Below, piece by piece: positions 36,082 to 44,767 of a DNA stretch of 64,000 nt (position 1 is the first letter of the stretch; the number at the start of each line of letters is the position of its first letter). The notes beneath the pieces were generated by a model. The model saw nothing but the letters and a program-made list of their open reading frames with translations. It did no database searches and was not told the DNA's origin. A program made the position numbers and the translations under genes. The stretch is from positions 1 through 64,000 of the forward strand of contig CADCBB010000006.1 in NCBI GenBank assembly GCA_902799555.1, read 5' to 3'. Source of the DNA: an uncultured Bacteroidales bacterium (GTDB lineage Bacteria > Bacteroidota > Bacteroidia > Bacteroidales > Paludibacteraceae).

Positions 36082-37518
36082 ATGGAAGATAGCAATAAAG
36101 TCCTTTTTAATATACTAAATGAGCGCTTGGAGTTGCTCCGACAACTCGATGCCGAAGGAGACTCTGACAAACGGAGACATATAGCCCGTGAGACACAGAA
36201 TCTCCATGCTCCTATGGCGCACAGACTCGGTTTATACCAGATCAAAACCGAGATGGAGGACTTGGCGCTCAAATTCCTCGACTACGACACCTATAAATAT
36301 ATCGCGCACGCGTTGAATGCCAAAAAAGCAGAACGCGAAGCCTATATTGCTCGTTTCATTGCGCCGCTCGAGGAAAAACTCAAGGCCGAAGGATTTGCCT
36401 TTACCATCAAAGGCCGTCCTAAATCCATCCATTCAATCTACCATAAAATGCAGGCGCAGCATTGTGATGTGGACCGGATCTACGACCTTTTTGCAATTCG
36501 TATCATTCTCGATTCTCCTTTGGAGAAAGAGAAATCGGATTGTTGGCAGGTGTATTCCCTCATCACCGATATCTTCCCGCCTAACCCCAAACGACTCCGT
36601 GACTGGCTTTCTGTGCCCAAAGAGAATGGCTACGAATCCCTTCATACTACCGTCCTGGGTCCTGACAATCGTTGGGTAGAAGTGCAGATCCGTACCCGCC
36701 GCATGGATGAAGTGGCAGAGCAGGGTATAGCCGCTCACTGGTCGTATAAAGGCGTCAAAGGTTCTATCGTTCAGCAGTCGGGTGACGTCTATGTCTTCAC
36801 GCCTACAGGTGATTTGCGTCGTTTGCCAGAAGGTGCAACCGTACTGGATTTTGCTTATTCCATTCATAGCGAAGTCGGCGCACACTGCGTCGGCGGTACT
36901 ATTCGTAATCAAAACGTCTCCATTCGACAAAAACTGCAAAATGGTGATCAGGTATCCATCTTGACTTCACCAAACCAGCACCCGAATGCCGACTGGCTGA
37001 CCTTTGTGGCATCTACCAAAGCCAAGAATAAGATCCGCCAAGCCCTCAAAGAGATTGAGTACAAACAGGCAGCCGAAGGTAAGGAGATCATTGAACGAAA
37101 GTTCAAAAACTGGAAACTCGAATATACCGAAGCCGATATCACCCGCATGGCCATCAAATTGGGCTATAAAGCTGTGTCGGATATGTATCAATCGGTCGCT
37201 AACGGCAAGGAAGATATACAGCGTCTCCGCGAAGTGTTGCTCGAACCCGAAGAGCAACCCATTACCCCGCGTGAACATACGGAGTATGTGGATCGCTCTG
37301 AACTCAAGGGACTTGCTATTGAGGTCGACATGAATGTCAAGAATGTCGATTACAACCTCTCCAAGTGTTGCAATCCTGAACCCGGAGATCCGATCTTTGC
37401 CTTTGTCTCCGTACTCAAAGGTATTCGAATCCATCGTATCGACTGCCCCAACGCCGCCGATATACGTACTCGTTATCCCTATCGTATCCTTCCCGCTCGC
37501 TGGGCCAAAAAGAACTGA
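36082..37518 (+). CDS. Short Rel/SpoT-like (p)ppGpp synthetase without HD domain
   Basis: Predicted alarmone synthetase. The synthetase domain (about residues 85-215) has GRPKSIHSIYHKM, IYDLFAIRII, PKENGYESLHTTV and VEVQIRT. A TGS domain follows (about 235-300) and a zinc-finger-like CC...H...C region near 430-460. The N-terminal HD hydrolase domain and the C-terminal ACT domain of long Rel/SpoT proteins (about 700-750 aa) are absent; the protein starts at what would be the last HD helix. The promoter lies 24 bp before the ATG, so the start is real. Confidence 0.85.
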   Translation: MEDSNKVLFNILNERLELLRQLDAEGDSDKRRHIARETQNLHAPMAHRLGLYQIKTEMEDLALKFLDYDTYKYIAHALNAKKAEREAYIARFIAPLEEKLKAEGFAFTIKGRPKSIHSIYHKMQAQHCDVDRIYDLFAIRIILDSPLEKEKSDCWQVYSLITDIFPPNPKRLRDWLSVPKENGYESLHTTVLGPDNRWVEVQIRTRRMDEVAEQGIAAHWSYKGVKGSIVQQSGDVYVFTPTGDLRRLPEGATVLDFAYSIHSEVGAHCVGGTIRNQNVSIRQKLQNGDQVSILTSPNQHPNADWLTFVASTKAKNKIRQALKEIEYKQAAEGKEIIERKFKNWKLEYTEADITRMAIKLGYKAVSDMYQSVANGKEDIQRLREVLLEPEEQPITPREHTEYVDRSELKGLAIEVDMNVKNVDYNLSKCCNPEPGDPIFAFVSVLKGIRIHRIDCPNAADIRTRYPYRILPARWAKKN

Positions 37519-37549
37519 AAACTAAATACTGAAAACTGAATACTGATTT
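37515..37549. repeat. CTGANNN heptamer array before recR
   Basis: Units start at 37515, 37522 (CTAA), 37529, 37536 and 37543, all 7 bp apart. The array starts inside the last codons of the Rel-like gene and reaches the TTG start of recR. Confidence 0.8.
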
Positions 37550-38162
37550 GTCAGAATACCCCAGCATATTATTAGAGCAAGCTGTCAACCAGATGGCATC
37601 GCTTCCGGGAGTAGGGCGAAGAACCGCCTTACGCCTCGTACTGCACCTCTTGCGGCAGAAAGAGCAAGACGTCGAAGCCTTCTCCGGATCTTTCTTACGC
37701 CTTAAGAAAGAAGTTGTCTATTGCCGCGAGTGCCATAATATCTCCGATTCGGAACTCTGTCCCATCTGCGCCTCCACGCGTCGCGATCATTCAACGATAT
37801 GCGTCGTGGAGAACGTCCAGGACGTCATGTCCATCGAGAATACAGGTCAGTACAACGGTGTCTATCATGTGCTCGGAGGCATCATCTCGCCTATGGAAGG
37901 AGTAGGACCCAAAGATATCGAAATCGACTCCCTCATCGATCGTATCTCCAGAGGAGATATATCCGAGATCATCCTTGCTCTCCCGACTACTATGGAAGGC
38001 GACACAACGAATTTTTACATCTATCGCCGCCTCCAGAACGCAGGAGCAGAGATCAAAATCTCTCAAATCGCCCGAGGCGTTGCCGTCGGAAACCAACTCG
38101 AGTATACCGACGAGATCACGCTTGGCCGATCAATCATTAACCGTACTGAATTTAAAGGATAA
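37548..38162 (+). CDS. recR: Recombination mediator RecR
   Basis: Works with RecF/RecO to load RecA on gapped DNA. The HhH motif [15 protein letters not shown] (about residues 16-30), a C4 zinc motif (CRECHN...CPIC, about 57-72) and a Toprim domain from residue 79 are present. Length 204 aa is typical. Translation appears to start at a TTG at 37548, at the edge of the heptamer array; no in-frame ATG fits better. Confidence 0.93.
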   Translation: MSEYPSILLEQAVNQMASLPGVGRRTALRLVLHLLRQKEQDVEAFSGSFLRLKKEVVYCRECHNISDSELCPICASTRRDHSTICVVENVQDVMSIENTGQYNGVYHVLGGIISPMEGVGPKDIEIDSLIDRISRGDISEIILALPTTMEGDTTNFYIYRRLQNAGAEIKISQIARGVAVGNQLEYTDEITLGRSIINRTEFKG

Positions 38163-38169
38163 TACACAT

Positions 38170-38610
38170 ATGGAAGAACAGAAAGTAATTCGTGCTTTGA
38201 ATGGATGGTACTATGGTATCATGGTCTTTACCCTCATCGTCCTCGGTGGGATGTATTACCTCACCTCCCAACCCGATTTTGAACCCATGGATACCATGTC
38301 GCAAGTGGGAATGATCCTGCAATATGCAGCCATCTTTACCACACTCATCGCTATTCCCTTAGGACTATATCTGATCAAATGGCGTAAACCCAAAACACTT
38401 GACATGTACAAAGAATTGGCTACCGCTCGTATCCTCCTTTGCGGTTTACCCATGTCCATGAATATCGCCTTTTTCTATCTGTTCGGAGGATATCGTTCTA
38501 TGATGTGGATAGCCGCTATCTCAGCAATAGCGTGGTATTTCTCCAAACCGACCCTCGGCAAACTGGAGCAGGAAATGACTCCGCAAGATCCGAATGAGGA
38601 GACCTATTAA
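38170..38610 (+). CDS. Hypothetical four-helix membrane protein, 146 aa
   Basis: Four hydrophobic segments at about residues 15-34, 52-72, 90-108 and 112-128; short cytoplasmic-type tail rich in Glu/Pro. No family recognised. The ATG at 38170 is 7 bp after recR and in the same reading direction, so it is probably cotranscribed. Confidence 0.7.
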   Translation: MEEQKVIRALNGWYYGIMVFTLIVLGGMYYLTSQPDFEPMDTMSQVGMILQYAAIFTTLIAIPLGLYLIKWRKPKTLDMYKELATARILLCGLPMSMNIAFFYLFGGYRSMMWIAAISAIAWYFSKPTLGKLEQEMTPQDPNEETY

Positions 38611-38613
38611 CAA

Positions 38614-38678
38614 TTTAACGTTTTGTGAAACAAAACCATTTTAACTGTTTAACCATTTAACGTTTTACGCAGTAAAAC
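38614..38678 (+). promoter_or_regulatory. Twin stem-loops with TTTAAC repeats before a start codon
   Basis: GTTTTGT/ACAAAAC (38620-38636, loop GAA) and GTTTTAC/GTAAAAC (38662-38678, loop GCA) share the flank TTTAAC. The stems differ at two base pairs, and both changes are compensatory. Between them TTTAACNN recurs every 8 bp. The second stem ends 3 bases before the ATG at 38682 and would hide the ribosome site. Confidence 0.65.
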
Positions 38679-38681
38679 CTC

Positions 38682-39107
38682 ATGATTATAGCTTGTGACT
38701 TTGATGGTACCATCGTAACACACGAGTACCCGAAAATCGGTAAACCCATCCCGTTTGCCATTCAGACATTGAAAAAACTGCAGGACGAAGACCATCACCA
38801 GGTCATCCTTTGGACCGTGCGTGAAGGTGCGCTTCTTCAAGAAGCTATCGACTATTGCAAGTCCAAAGGCCTTGAGTTCTATGCAGTTAATTCCAATTAT
38901 CCGGAAGAAGAACCCGAACATGGTACCGCGCGCAAACTCGTAGCAGACCTTTGGATTGATGATCGCAACCTCGGCGGCCTGCCCGATTGGGGAGTCATCT
39001 ATAATATGATTCATACCGGACATCCTTTCGAACCCGCGCCGCAAGGAAACATGGAAGATCTCAGCGACAAAAAGAAAAAAGGCTTCTTTGCTCGCCTCTT
39101 TGGATGA
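38682..39107 (+). CDS. HAD-superfamily hydrolase-like protein, 141 aa
   Basis: The N-terminal motif IIACDFDGTIV (residues 2-12) is HAD motif I with the nucleophile Asp. VILWTVREG is motif II-like and WIDDRNLGG (near residue 90) is motif IV. The small size without a cap matches a family of Bacteroides HAD proteins of the BT0820 type, probably phosphatases of unknown substrate. Its stop overlaps the acetyltransferase start by 4 bp. Confidence 0.82.
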   Translation: MIIACDFDGTIVTHEYPKIGKPIPFAIQTLKKLQDEDHHQVILWTVREGALLQEAIDYCKSKGLEFYAVNSNYPEEEPEHGTARKLVADLWIDDRNLGGLPDWGVIYNMIHTGHPFEPAPQGNMEDLSDKKKKGFFARLFG

Positions 39108-39586
39108 TTAAACTTCGCAAAATAGAGCCCTCCGACCTCCCGTACCTCTATCGGTGGGAGAATGACGCCTCCGCTTGGGCAGATGGCTCAAACCATAATC
39201 CCTTGTCCCAACAGGACTTACGCGATTATATCACCTCTACCACCGGTGATATCTATCGGGATGGTCAGTTACGCCTTATCATCGAAGAAGAAGGCGCGAC
39301 CCTTGGCTGTATAGATTTGTTTGACTTCGATCCGCGTAATCGTCGTGCGGCGATAGGCATGTATATCGCTCCCGAATGTCGAGGCAAAGGAGTAGGGCGC
39401 AGCGCTTTGGAACAATTGGAAGCCTATGCTTTCGGATTCCTCAAACTTCGTATCCTATATGCCGTTATAGCAACTACCAACATCCCTTGTTCCGCTCTAT
39501 ATCGCTCTGCCGGTTACAAGCCATCCTCTCCTCTCCCTGCTTGGACACTTGAATCCGATGTGATCATTTGGATAAAAAATCAATAA
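39104..39586 (+). CDS. GNAT-family N-acetyltransferase
   Basis: Acetyl-CoA-dependent transferase of 160 aa. The acetyl-CoA loop is seen as ECRGKGVGRSALEQL (about residues 90-104), and the N-terminus resembles RimJ/RimL-like members acting on amines. Substrate unknown. It overlaps the HAD gene by 4 bp and ends at a terminator that also houses the next promoter. Confidence 0.85.
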   Translation: MIKLRKIEPSDLPYLYRWENDASAWADGSNHNPLSQQDLRDYITSTTGDIYRDGQLRLIIEEEGATLGCIDLFDFDPRNRRAAIGMYIAPECRGKGVGRSALEQLEAYAFGFLKLRILYAVIATTNIPCSALYRSAGYKPSSPLPAWTLESDVIIWIKNQ

Positions 39587-39592
39587 AAATGG

Positions 39593-39632
39593 CATACACT
39601 CTTGTGTATGTCATTATTTTTTTGTAACTTTG
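39593..39632 (+). promoter_or_regulatory. Terminator hairpin merged with the mce promoter
   Basis: CATACAC/GTGTATG with loop TCTT (39594-39610) is followed by ATTATTTTTTT, a terminator for the acetyltransferase gene. The -33 TTG (39602-39604) lies in the hairpin itself, and TAACTTTG at 39625-39632 is the -7 box 20 bp later. Termination and initiation thus share one 40-bp site. Confidence 0.7.
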
Positions 39633-39648
39633 CAGCCGATTTATAAAT

Positions 39649-39669
39649 CTGATAACTGAAAACTAAAAT
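39649..39669. repeat. CTGANNN heptamers before mce
   Basis: CTGA at 39649 and 39656 and CTAA at 39663, 7 bp apart, in the short mce leader. Confidence 0.65.
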
Positions 39670-39678
39670 ATATTCATT

Positions 39679-40092
39679 ATGAAACCCACACACATTGAGC
39701 ATTTGGGCATTGCAGTAACCTCTATAGAAGAGGCTGCTCCCTTCTTTGAGTTTCTTTCCGGAAACAAATGTTATTCGATTGAAGTAGTTGAGGATCAGAA
39801 GGTTCGTACTGCTTTCTTTAAAGTTGGCGAAGTGAAGATCGAGCTTCTTGAGCCGACGAGCCCTGAGTCAACCATCGCAAAGTTCATCGAGAAGAACGGT
39901 GGTCGCGGCGGTGTTCACCACGTTGCTTTCAACGTTGAGAACGTAGCCGAGGCACTTGCGGAGTGCGAGGCAGCAGGTATCCAACTCATCGACAAAGCTC
40001 CGCGCAAAGGCGCAGAGAACCTCATGATTGCTTTCCTTCACCCGAAATCTACCAAGGGTGTATTAACTGAACTCTGTCAACAACCCGCATAA
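39679..40092 (+). CDS. mce: Methylmalonyl-CoA epimerase
   Basis: Interconverts (2R)- and (2S)-methylmalonyl-CoA in the succinate-propionate pathway. HIEHLGIAVTSIEEA near the N-terminus, VKIELLEP (about residues 53-60) and GGVHHVAFNVENV (75-87) supply the metal ligands of this vicinal oxygen chelate enzyme. Length 137 aa is normal. It leads the decarboxylase operon by 2 bp. Confidence 0.95.
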   Translation: MKPTHIEHLGIAVTSIEEAAPFFEFLSGNKCYSIEVVEDQKVRTAFFKVGEVKIELLEPTSPESTIAKFIEKNGGRGGVHHVAFNVENVAEALAECEAAGIQLIDKAPRKGAENLMIAFLHPKSTKGVLTELCQQPA

Positions 40093-40094
40093 CT

Positions 40095-41651
40095 ATGGAT
40101 CAGGCTAAATTAGACAAGTTGATTGCCAACCGCGAGAAGGCAATCGCCGGCGGAGGTGAAGCAGCCGTAGAGAAACATCACGCAAAAGGCAGTTATACTT
40201 GCCGTGAGCGTATTAACATGCTGCTGGACGAAGGTTCGTTCGAAGAAGTGAATATGTTCCTCACCCACCGTTGCCATGACTTCGGCATGGAGAAGAAAGT
40301 GTTCCTCGGTGATGGCGTAGCAGTAGGATCGGGTACGATTGACGGTCGTCTGGTATTCGTTTTTGCGCAGGACGCAACAGTCATCGGCGGTTCGCTCTCG
40401 GAGACGATGGCGCAGAAGATCTGTAACGTCATGGATCAGGCTATGAAACTCGGTGCGCCGATCATTGGTCTTAACGACTCGGGTGGAGCACGTATTCAGG
40501 AAGGCGCTTGTGCCCTCGCCGGCTACGCTGAGATCTTCGAGCGAAACATCCTCGCTTCAGGTGTTGTTCCGCAAATCTCCGTTATCTTTGGTCCGTGTGC
40601 AGGTGGCGCTGTGTACAGCCCTGCGCTCACCGACTTCATCATGATGACCGAGCAGAACTCCTACATGTTCATCACAGGACCGAAAGTAGTGAAATCCGTT
40701 ACGGGCGAAGATGTTACGGTGGAACAACTCGGTGGCGCACATATCCATGCTACCAAGTCGGGCGTTACCCATTTTGTAGCGGCAACTGAAGAAGAGGCGC
40801 TCGCAGAAGTACGTCGTCTCGTTTCCTTCATCCCGCAGAATAACATGGAAGAGGCCCCTGTGTTCGCTTGTACGGACGATATCACCCGCGTGGACGACAA
40901 CCTCAATGACATCGTTCCGGACGATCCGAACAAACCCTACGACATGCACGAGATCATCAATACCATCGTGGATAACGGTGACTTCATGGAGGTGCACAAA
41001 GATTACGCGAAGAATGTCATCTGCGGTTTTGCTCGTTTCAACGGTCGCTCCACAGGTATCATCGCGAACCAGCCTTCATGGCTTGCCGGCGTACTCGACT
41101 GCGATGCTTCCCGTAAAGCCGCACGTTTCGTTCGTTTCTGCGACGCGTTTAACATCCAGATCCTTACCCTCGTCGACGTTCCGGGCTTCCTTTGTGGTAC
41201 TGGACAAGAGTACGCAGGTATCATTGATCACGGAGCAAAACTGATGTTCGCGTACGGCGAAGCAACCGTTCCGAAAGTTACCATTACTGTTCGTAAGTCG
41301 TACGGCGGCTCGCACATCGTCATGAGTTGTAAACAACTCCGCGGCGATATGTGCTACGCTTGGCCGAACGCAGAGATCGCAGTTATGGGAGCAAGTGGAG
41401 CAGTAGGTGTGCTCCAAGCTAAAGCTATCAAGGCCATCGAAGATCCCGCAGAGAAGAAAGCCTTCATCGCAGAAAAAGAGGCAGAGTACAAAGACCTCTT
41501 CGCTTCTCCTTACCAGGCTGCTAACCGCGGATACATCGACGATGTGATCGAGCCTCGCTACACCCGTAGCCGCATCATTCGTGCCTTCGAGATGCTCCAG
41601 ACCAAACGTCTGACCAACCCGCTTAAGAAACACTCGAATATACCTCTGTAA
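40095..41651 (+). CDS. mmdA: Methylmalonyl-CoA decarboxylase alpha / carboxyltransferase subunit
   Basis: Carboxyltransferase that takes CO2 from methylmalonyl-CoA onto biotin. The two crotonase-like halves are visible: GLNDSGGARIQEG and GPCAGGAVYSPALTDF in the N-terminal half, DVPGFLCGTGQEY and the KSYGGSHIVM segment in the C-terminal half. Length 518 aa fits MmdA/PccB. The neighbours OadG-, biotin-carrier- and OadB-type subunits show the sodium-pump decarboxylase and not plain propionyl-CoA carboxylase. Confidence 0.95.
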   Translation: MDQAKLDKLIANREKAIAGGGEAAVEKHHAKGSYTCRERINMLLDEGSFEEVNMFLTHRCHDFGMEKKVFLGDGVAVGSGTIDGRLVFVFAQDATVIGGSLSETMAQKICNVMDQAMKLGAPIIGLNDSGGARIQEGACALAGYAEIFERNILASGVVPQISVIFGPCAGGAVYSPALTDFIMMTEQNSYMFITGPKVVKSVTGEDVTVEQLGGAHIHATKSGVTHFVAATEEEALAEVRRLVSFIPQNNMEEAPVFACTDDITRVDDNLNDIVPDDPNKPYDMHEIINTIVDNGDFMEVHKDYAKNVICGFARFNGRSTGIIANQPSWLAGVLDCDASRKAARFVRFCDAFNIQILTLVDVPGFLCGTGQEYAGIIDHGAKLMFAYGEATVPKVTITVRKSYGGSHIVMSCKQLRGDMCYAWPNAEIAVMGASGAVGVLQAKAIKAIEDPAEKKAFIAEKEAEYKDLFASPYQAANRGYIDDVIEPRYTRSRIIRAFEMLQTKRLTNPLKKHSNIPL

Positions 41652-41653
41652 TT

Positions 41654-42034
41654 ATGGTACTTTTAGCAGTTACAGCAGATACATGGATTGTAACCGGCCT
41701 CGGTTTCGGTATCGTCCTGGCGCTCCTTTTCTGCCTCGTCTTTATCCTGATGGGATTTGGATGGATTATGCAGAAAGCGACTGCGCCTAAGGCTCCAAAA
41801 GAGGAGAAGAAAGAGGAAAAACCGGCTCAGAGTGCTCCAACAAACGAGAGCACTCCGGAGCAGAAACCCGCTCCGGCTCCTTCCCCTGCCGACGACACCG
41901 CTGCGATCGCTTACGCCCTGTATCTTGCGTCACATGACACCAAACATGACGCACCCACCGGTATGATAGCCGTACAAGCTCGTGAGACCGCGTGGAATAC
42001 CAAATCAATCGGATTAAACAACATTGGATTCTAA
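41654..42034 (+). CDS. oadG: OadG-family small subunit of the decarboxylase sodium pump
   Basis: One N-terminal membrane segment (about residues 15-37) is followed by a Lys/Glu/Pro-rich linker, as in OadG/MmdD subunits that hold the complex together. A C-terminal part near residues 75-100 is unusual for the family in length but not distinct enough to name. It is 2 bp after mmdA and 1 bp before the biotin carrier. Confidence 0.8.
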   Translation: MVLLAVTADTWIVTGLGFGIVLALLFCLVFILMGFGWIMQKATAPKAPKEEKKEEKPAQSAPTNESTPEQKPAPAPSPADDTAAIAYALYLASHDTKHDAPTGMIAVQARETAWNTKSIGLNNIGF

Positions 42035-42035
42035 T

Positions 42036-42476
42036 ATGAAAGAATTTGCATTTAAACTCAACGGCGCTGAATACAAGTGCGCTGTAGAAGAAATTGAAGC
42101 CGGCAAGACCAAAGTAACCGTCAACGGCAAAGTATATGAAGTAGAGACAGAAGCAGCTGCTCCTGCCGCTAAACCGGCTGCTAAACCCGCTCCGGTAGCT
42201 CCGAAGCCTGCTGCTCCTGCTGCACCAAAAGCAGAAGCTAAACCCGCTGCAGCACCTGCTGCAGGCGTTCAGGTAAAGAGTCCGCTGCCCGGCTCGGTCA
42301 TCAAAGTGCTTGTTGCTGAAGGTCAAGCAGTTAAGAAAGGTGACACTCTTTTGACCCTCGAGTCCATGAAGATGGAGAACGCCATCATGGCAGAGGCGGA
42401 TGGTACGGTTAAACAAATCGCCGTTACCCCGGGTCAGAACGTCATGCAAGATGATTTACTCATAGTTCTTGGCTAA
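42036..42476 (+). CDS. Biotin carboxyl carrier subunit
   Basis: The biotin lysine is K112 in ESMKMEN. A folded N-terminal part (1-45), an Ala/Pro/Lys-rich mobile linker (about 46-80) and a C-terminal biotinyl domain (about 80-146) match the gamma/C subunits of methylmalonyl-CoA decarboxylase. The ATG at 42036 is chosen over a TTG 12 bp earlier, which overlaps the previous gene. Confidence 0.93.
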   Translation: MKEFAFKLNGAEYKCAVEEIEAGKTKVTVNGKVYEVETEAAAPAAKPAAKPAPVAPKPAAPAAPKAEAKPAAAPAAGVQVKSPLPGSVIKVLVAEGQAVKKGDTLLTLESMKMENAIMAEADGTVKQIAVTPGQNVMQDDLLIVLG

Positions 42477-42477
42477 T

Positions 42478-43653
42478 ATGAACATCCTCGAATTTTTCCA
42501 AGGAATGGGATTTATGCAAATGACATGGCAACAAGCAATTATGTTGCTGGTCAGTTTCTTTCTCCTATACTTGGCTATTCATAAAAAATACGAGCCGCTC
42601 TTGCTGCTTCCGATCGCTTTCGGTATGTTGCTTACCAACTTACCGGGCGCAGGGATGTTTCATAGCGAATTATGGTCGGCGTTCCTCGATCCGGAGAGCC
42701 CTGCTTACCATTCCTATGGCGCAATTCTCAAAGAGGGAGGATTACTCGATGTGCTCTATATCGGTGTCAAAGCGGGTGTTTATCCCTGCCTCATCTTCAT
42801 TGGTGTAGGCGCCATGACCGACTTTGGTCCCCTAATCGCTAATCCAAAATCGCTAATCCTTGGCGCAGCGGCACAGATAGGTATCTTCGTGACCTTCCTT
42901 TGTGCGAACGCGATGGGCTTTACCCCTGCTGAAGCCGGCTCTATCGGTATCATCGGTGGCGCTGATGGACCTACATCTATCTTCTTGACTTCCAAACTGG
43001 CGCCGCACCTCTTGGGCCCGATTGCCATTGCAGCCTACAGTTACATGGCGCTTGTGCCGGTCATCCAACCGCCTATTATGCGTGCGTTGACAACCAAGAA
43101 AGAGCGTGCTATCAAGATGGGGCAGCTTCGTCCTGTATCGAAAACCGAGAAGATTGTCTTCCCAATTATCATCACGGCTATCGTAGCCCTCATCCTGCCC
43201 GATGCAGCGCCGCTCATTGGCTGTCTGATGCTCGGTAACCTGATGAAAGAGTGTGGAGTAGTGGATCGTCTCTCGAAGACAGCCCAGAACGAACTGATGA
43301 ACATCGTCGTCATCTTCCTTGGCCTCTCCGTAGGAGCTACCGCTACTGCTGGCAGCTTCCTCAACTGGCAGACCCTGATGATTCTCGCGATGGGTATCAT
43401 TGCCTTCGGTCTCGGTAGCGCAGGTGGTGTCCTCTTGGCTAAGTTCATGAATCTCTTCCTCAAAGAGAAGATCAACCCGCTTATCGGTTCTGCCGGTGTT
43501 TCGGCTGTACCGATGGCCGCACGCGTCTCGCAGACGGTAGGACAAGAGGAGAATCCTTCGAACTTCCTACTTATGCACGCGATGGGGCCGAACGTAGCCG
43601 GTGTCATTGGCTCCGCTGTAGCCGCAGGTGTTCTCTTAACCATGCTTGGTTGA
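42478..43653 (+). CDS. oadB: Sodium-pumping decarboxylase beta subunit
   Basis: Integral membrane subunit that decarboxylates carboxybiotin and exports Na+. About 10 hydrophobic segments are seen; [17 protein letters not shown] (about residues 161-177) contains the conserved Asp of the ion path, and [16 protein letters not shown] is typical. The ATG at 42478 lies 1 bp after the biotin carrier stop. Length 391 aa fits. Confidence 0.93.
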   Translation: MNILEFFQGMGFMQMTWQQAIMLLVSFFLLYLAIHKKYEPLLLLPIAFGMLLTNLPGAGMFHSELWSAFLDPESPAYHSYGAILKEGGLLDVLYIGVKAGVYPCLIFIGVGAMTDFGPLIANPKSLILGAAAQIGIFVTFLCANAMGFTPAEAGSIGIIGGADGPTSIFLTSKLAPHLLGPIAIAAYSYMALVPVIQPPIMRALTTKKERAIKMGQLRPVSKTEKIVFPIIITAIVALILPDAAPLIGCLMLGNLMKECGVVDRLSKTAQNELMNIVVIFLGLSVGATATAGSFLNWQTLMILAMGIIAFGLGSAGGVLLAKFMNLFLKEKINPLIGSAGVSAVPMAARVSQTVGQEENPSNFLLMHAMGPNVAGVIGSAVAAGVLLTMLG

Positions 43654-43654
43654 T

Positions 43655-44767
43655 ATGTCAAACAGACAAATTGGAACAATAGTACTGGTAATAGCCATGT
43701 TTATCGTGGCTATTTCCGTCTTGTTCACCAACAACCTCGCGCGGCAACTGCAAGACGAAGAGCAGAAGAACATGGCCATATGGGCGGACGCTACACGCCA
43801 ACTCATCTTTGCAGACAATGATGCGGATATCGATTTTGTCACTTCTATCATTGAGAAGAATACGACCATCCCTGTTTATATCTGCGATGAGCAAGGCAAA
43901 GTGCTCGCCAGCCGTAACGTCCCCGAAGGACAAAGCGGAGTAGGTAAACATGGTCCGATAGAACTGAAAATAGACGAAAATACCACCCAGTACATCTATT
44001 GGGATGATAGTAGTCTGCTTACTAGACTTCGGTACGTGCCTTATGCCCAATTCGCCCTTATCTTCATCTTCATCGCCATTGCTGTCATCACCATGCTCAC
44101 CGGACAACGTAGTGAAGAGAACCGCCTATGGGTGGGCCTGTCCAAAGAGACAGCTCACCAACTCGGCACACCTATCTCTTCGCTCAATGCATGGCAACAA
44201 CTGCTCGCAGAAGCCTACCCGAACGATGAATACGTGCCTCAGATGAAACGCGATATCGAACGCTTGCAGATGATAGCGGATCGTTTCCAGAAGATAGGTT
44301 CGGAACCGGACCTGCAAGAGATGAACCTCATTCCCGTCGTGGAAGACGCTGTGACCTATATGCGTGCGCGCATAAGTAGCCGCATCACGATTGATGATGA
44401 TAGCCTGCAAGGAGTCTCGCGTAAGGTCTATCTCAATGCGCCTCTCATCCAGTGGGTCATTGAGAACTTGCTCAAGAATGCAGTAGATGCCATTTCCGGA
44501 GAAGGAACGATCTCGCTCCAAATCCATGAGAATGAGCACGATGTGATGCTGGATATCACCGATACAGGAAAGGGTATCGACAATAAAACCCAGCGTCATA
44601 TATTTGAGCCGGGTTTCACTTCCAAGGAAAGAGGATGGGGGTTAGGCCTTCCACTCGCCAAACGTATCGTCGAGCAGTACCATGGAGGCAAACTCCTCCT
44701 TAAGCACTCGCAACTTGGTGTCGGTACGACCTTCCGGATCGTTCTTGAAAAATCCGAAAACAGTTGA
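43655..44767 (+). CDS. Orphan sensor histidine kinase
   Basis: Two membrane segments (about residues 7-26 and 127-147) frame a 100-residue extracytoplasmic sensor. The HisKA motif ETAHQLGTPISSL gives phospho-acceptor H168. HATPase boxes follow: ENLLKNAVDAI (N), DTGKGI (G1) and GWGLGLPLAKRIV (G2). No HAMP is clear and no response regulator lies nearby. It is 1 bp after oadB, so it is expressed with the decarboxylase. Its last 126 bp overlap ispE on the other strand. Confidence 0.88.
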   Translation: MSNRQIGTIVLVIAMFIVAISVLFTNNLARQLQDEEQKNMAIWADATRQLIFADNDADIDFVTSIIEKNTTIPVYICDEQGKVLASRNVPEGQSGVGKHGPIELKIDENTTQYIYWDDSSLLTRLRYVPYAQFALIFIFIAIAVITMLTGQRSEENRLWVGLSKETAHQLGTPISSLNAWQQLLAEAYPNDEYVPQMKRDIERLQMIADRFQKIGSEPDLQEMNLIPVVEDAVTYMRARISSRITIDDDSLQGVSRKVYLNAPLIQWVIENLLKNAVDAISGEGTISLQIHENEHDVMLDITDTGKGIDNKTQRHIFEPGFTSKERGWGLGLPLAKRIVEQYHGGKLLLKHSQLGVGTTFRIVLEKSENS

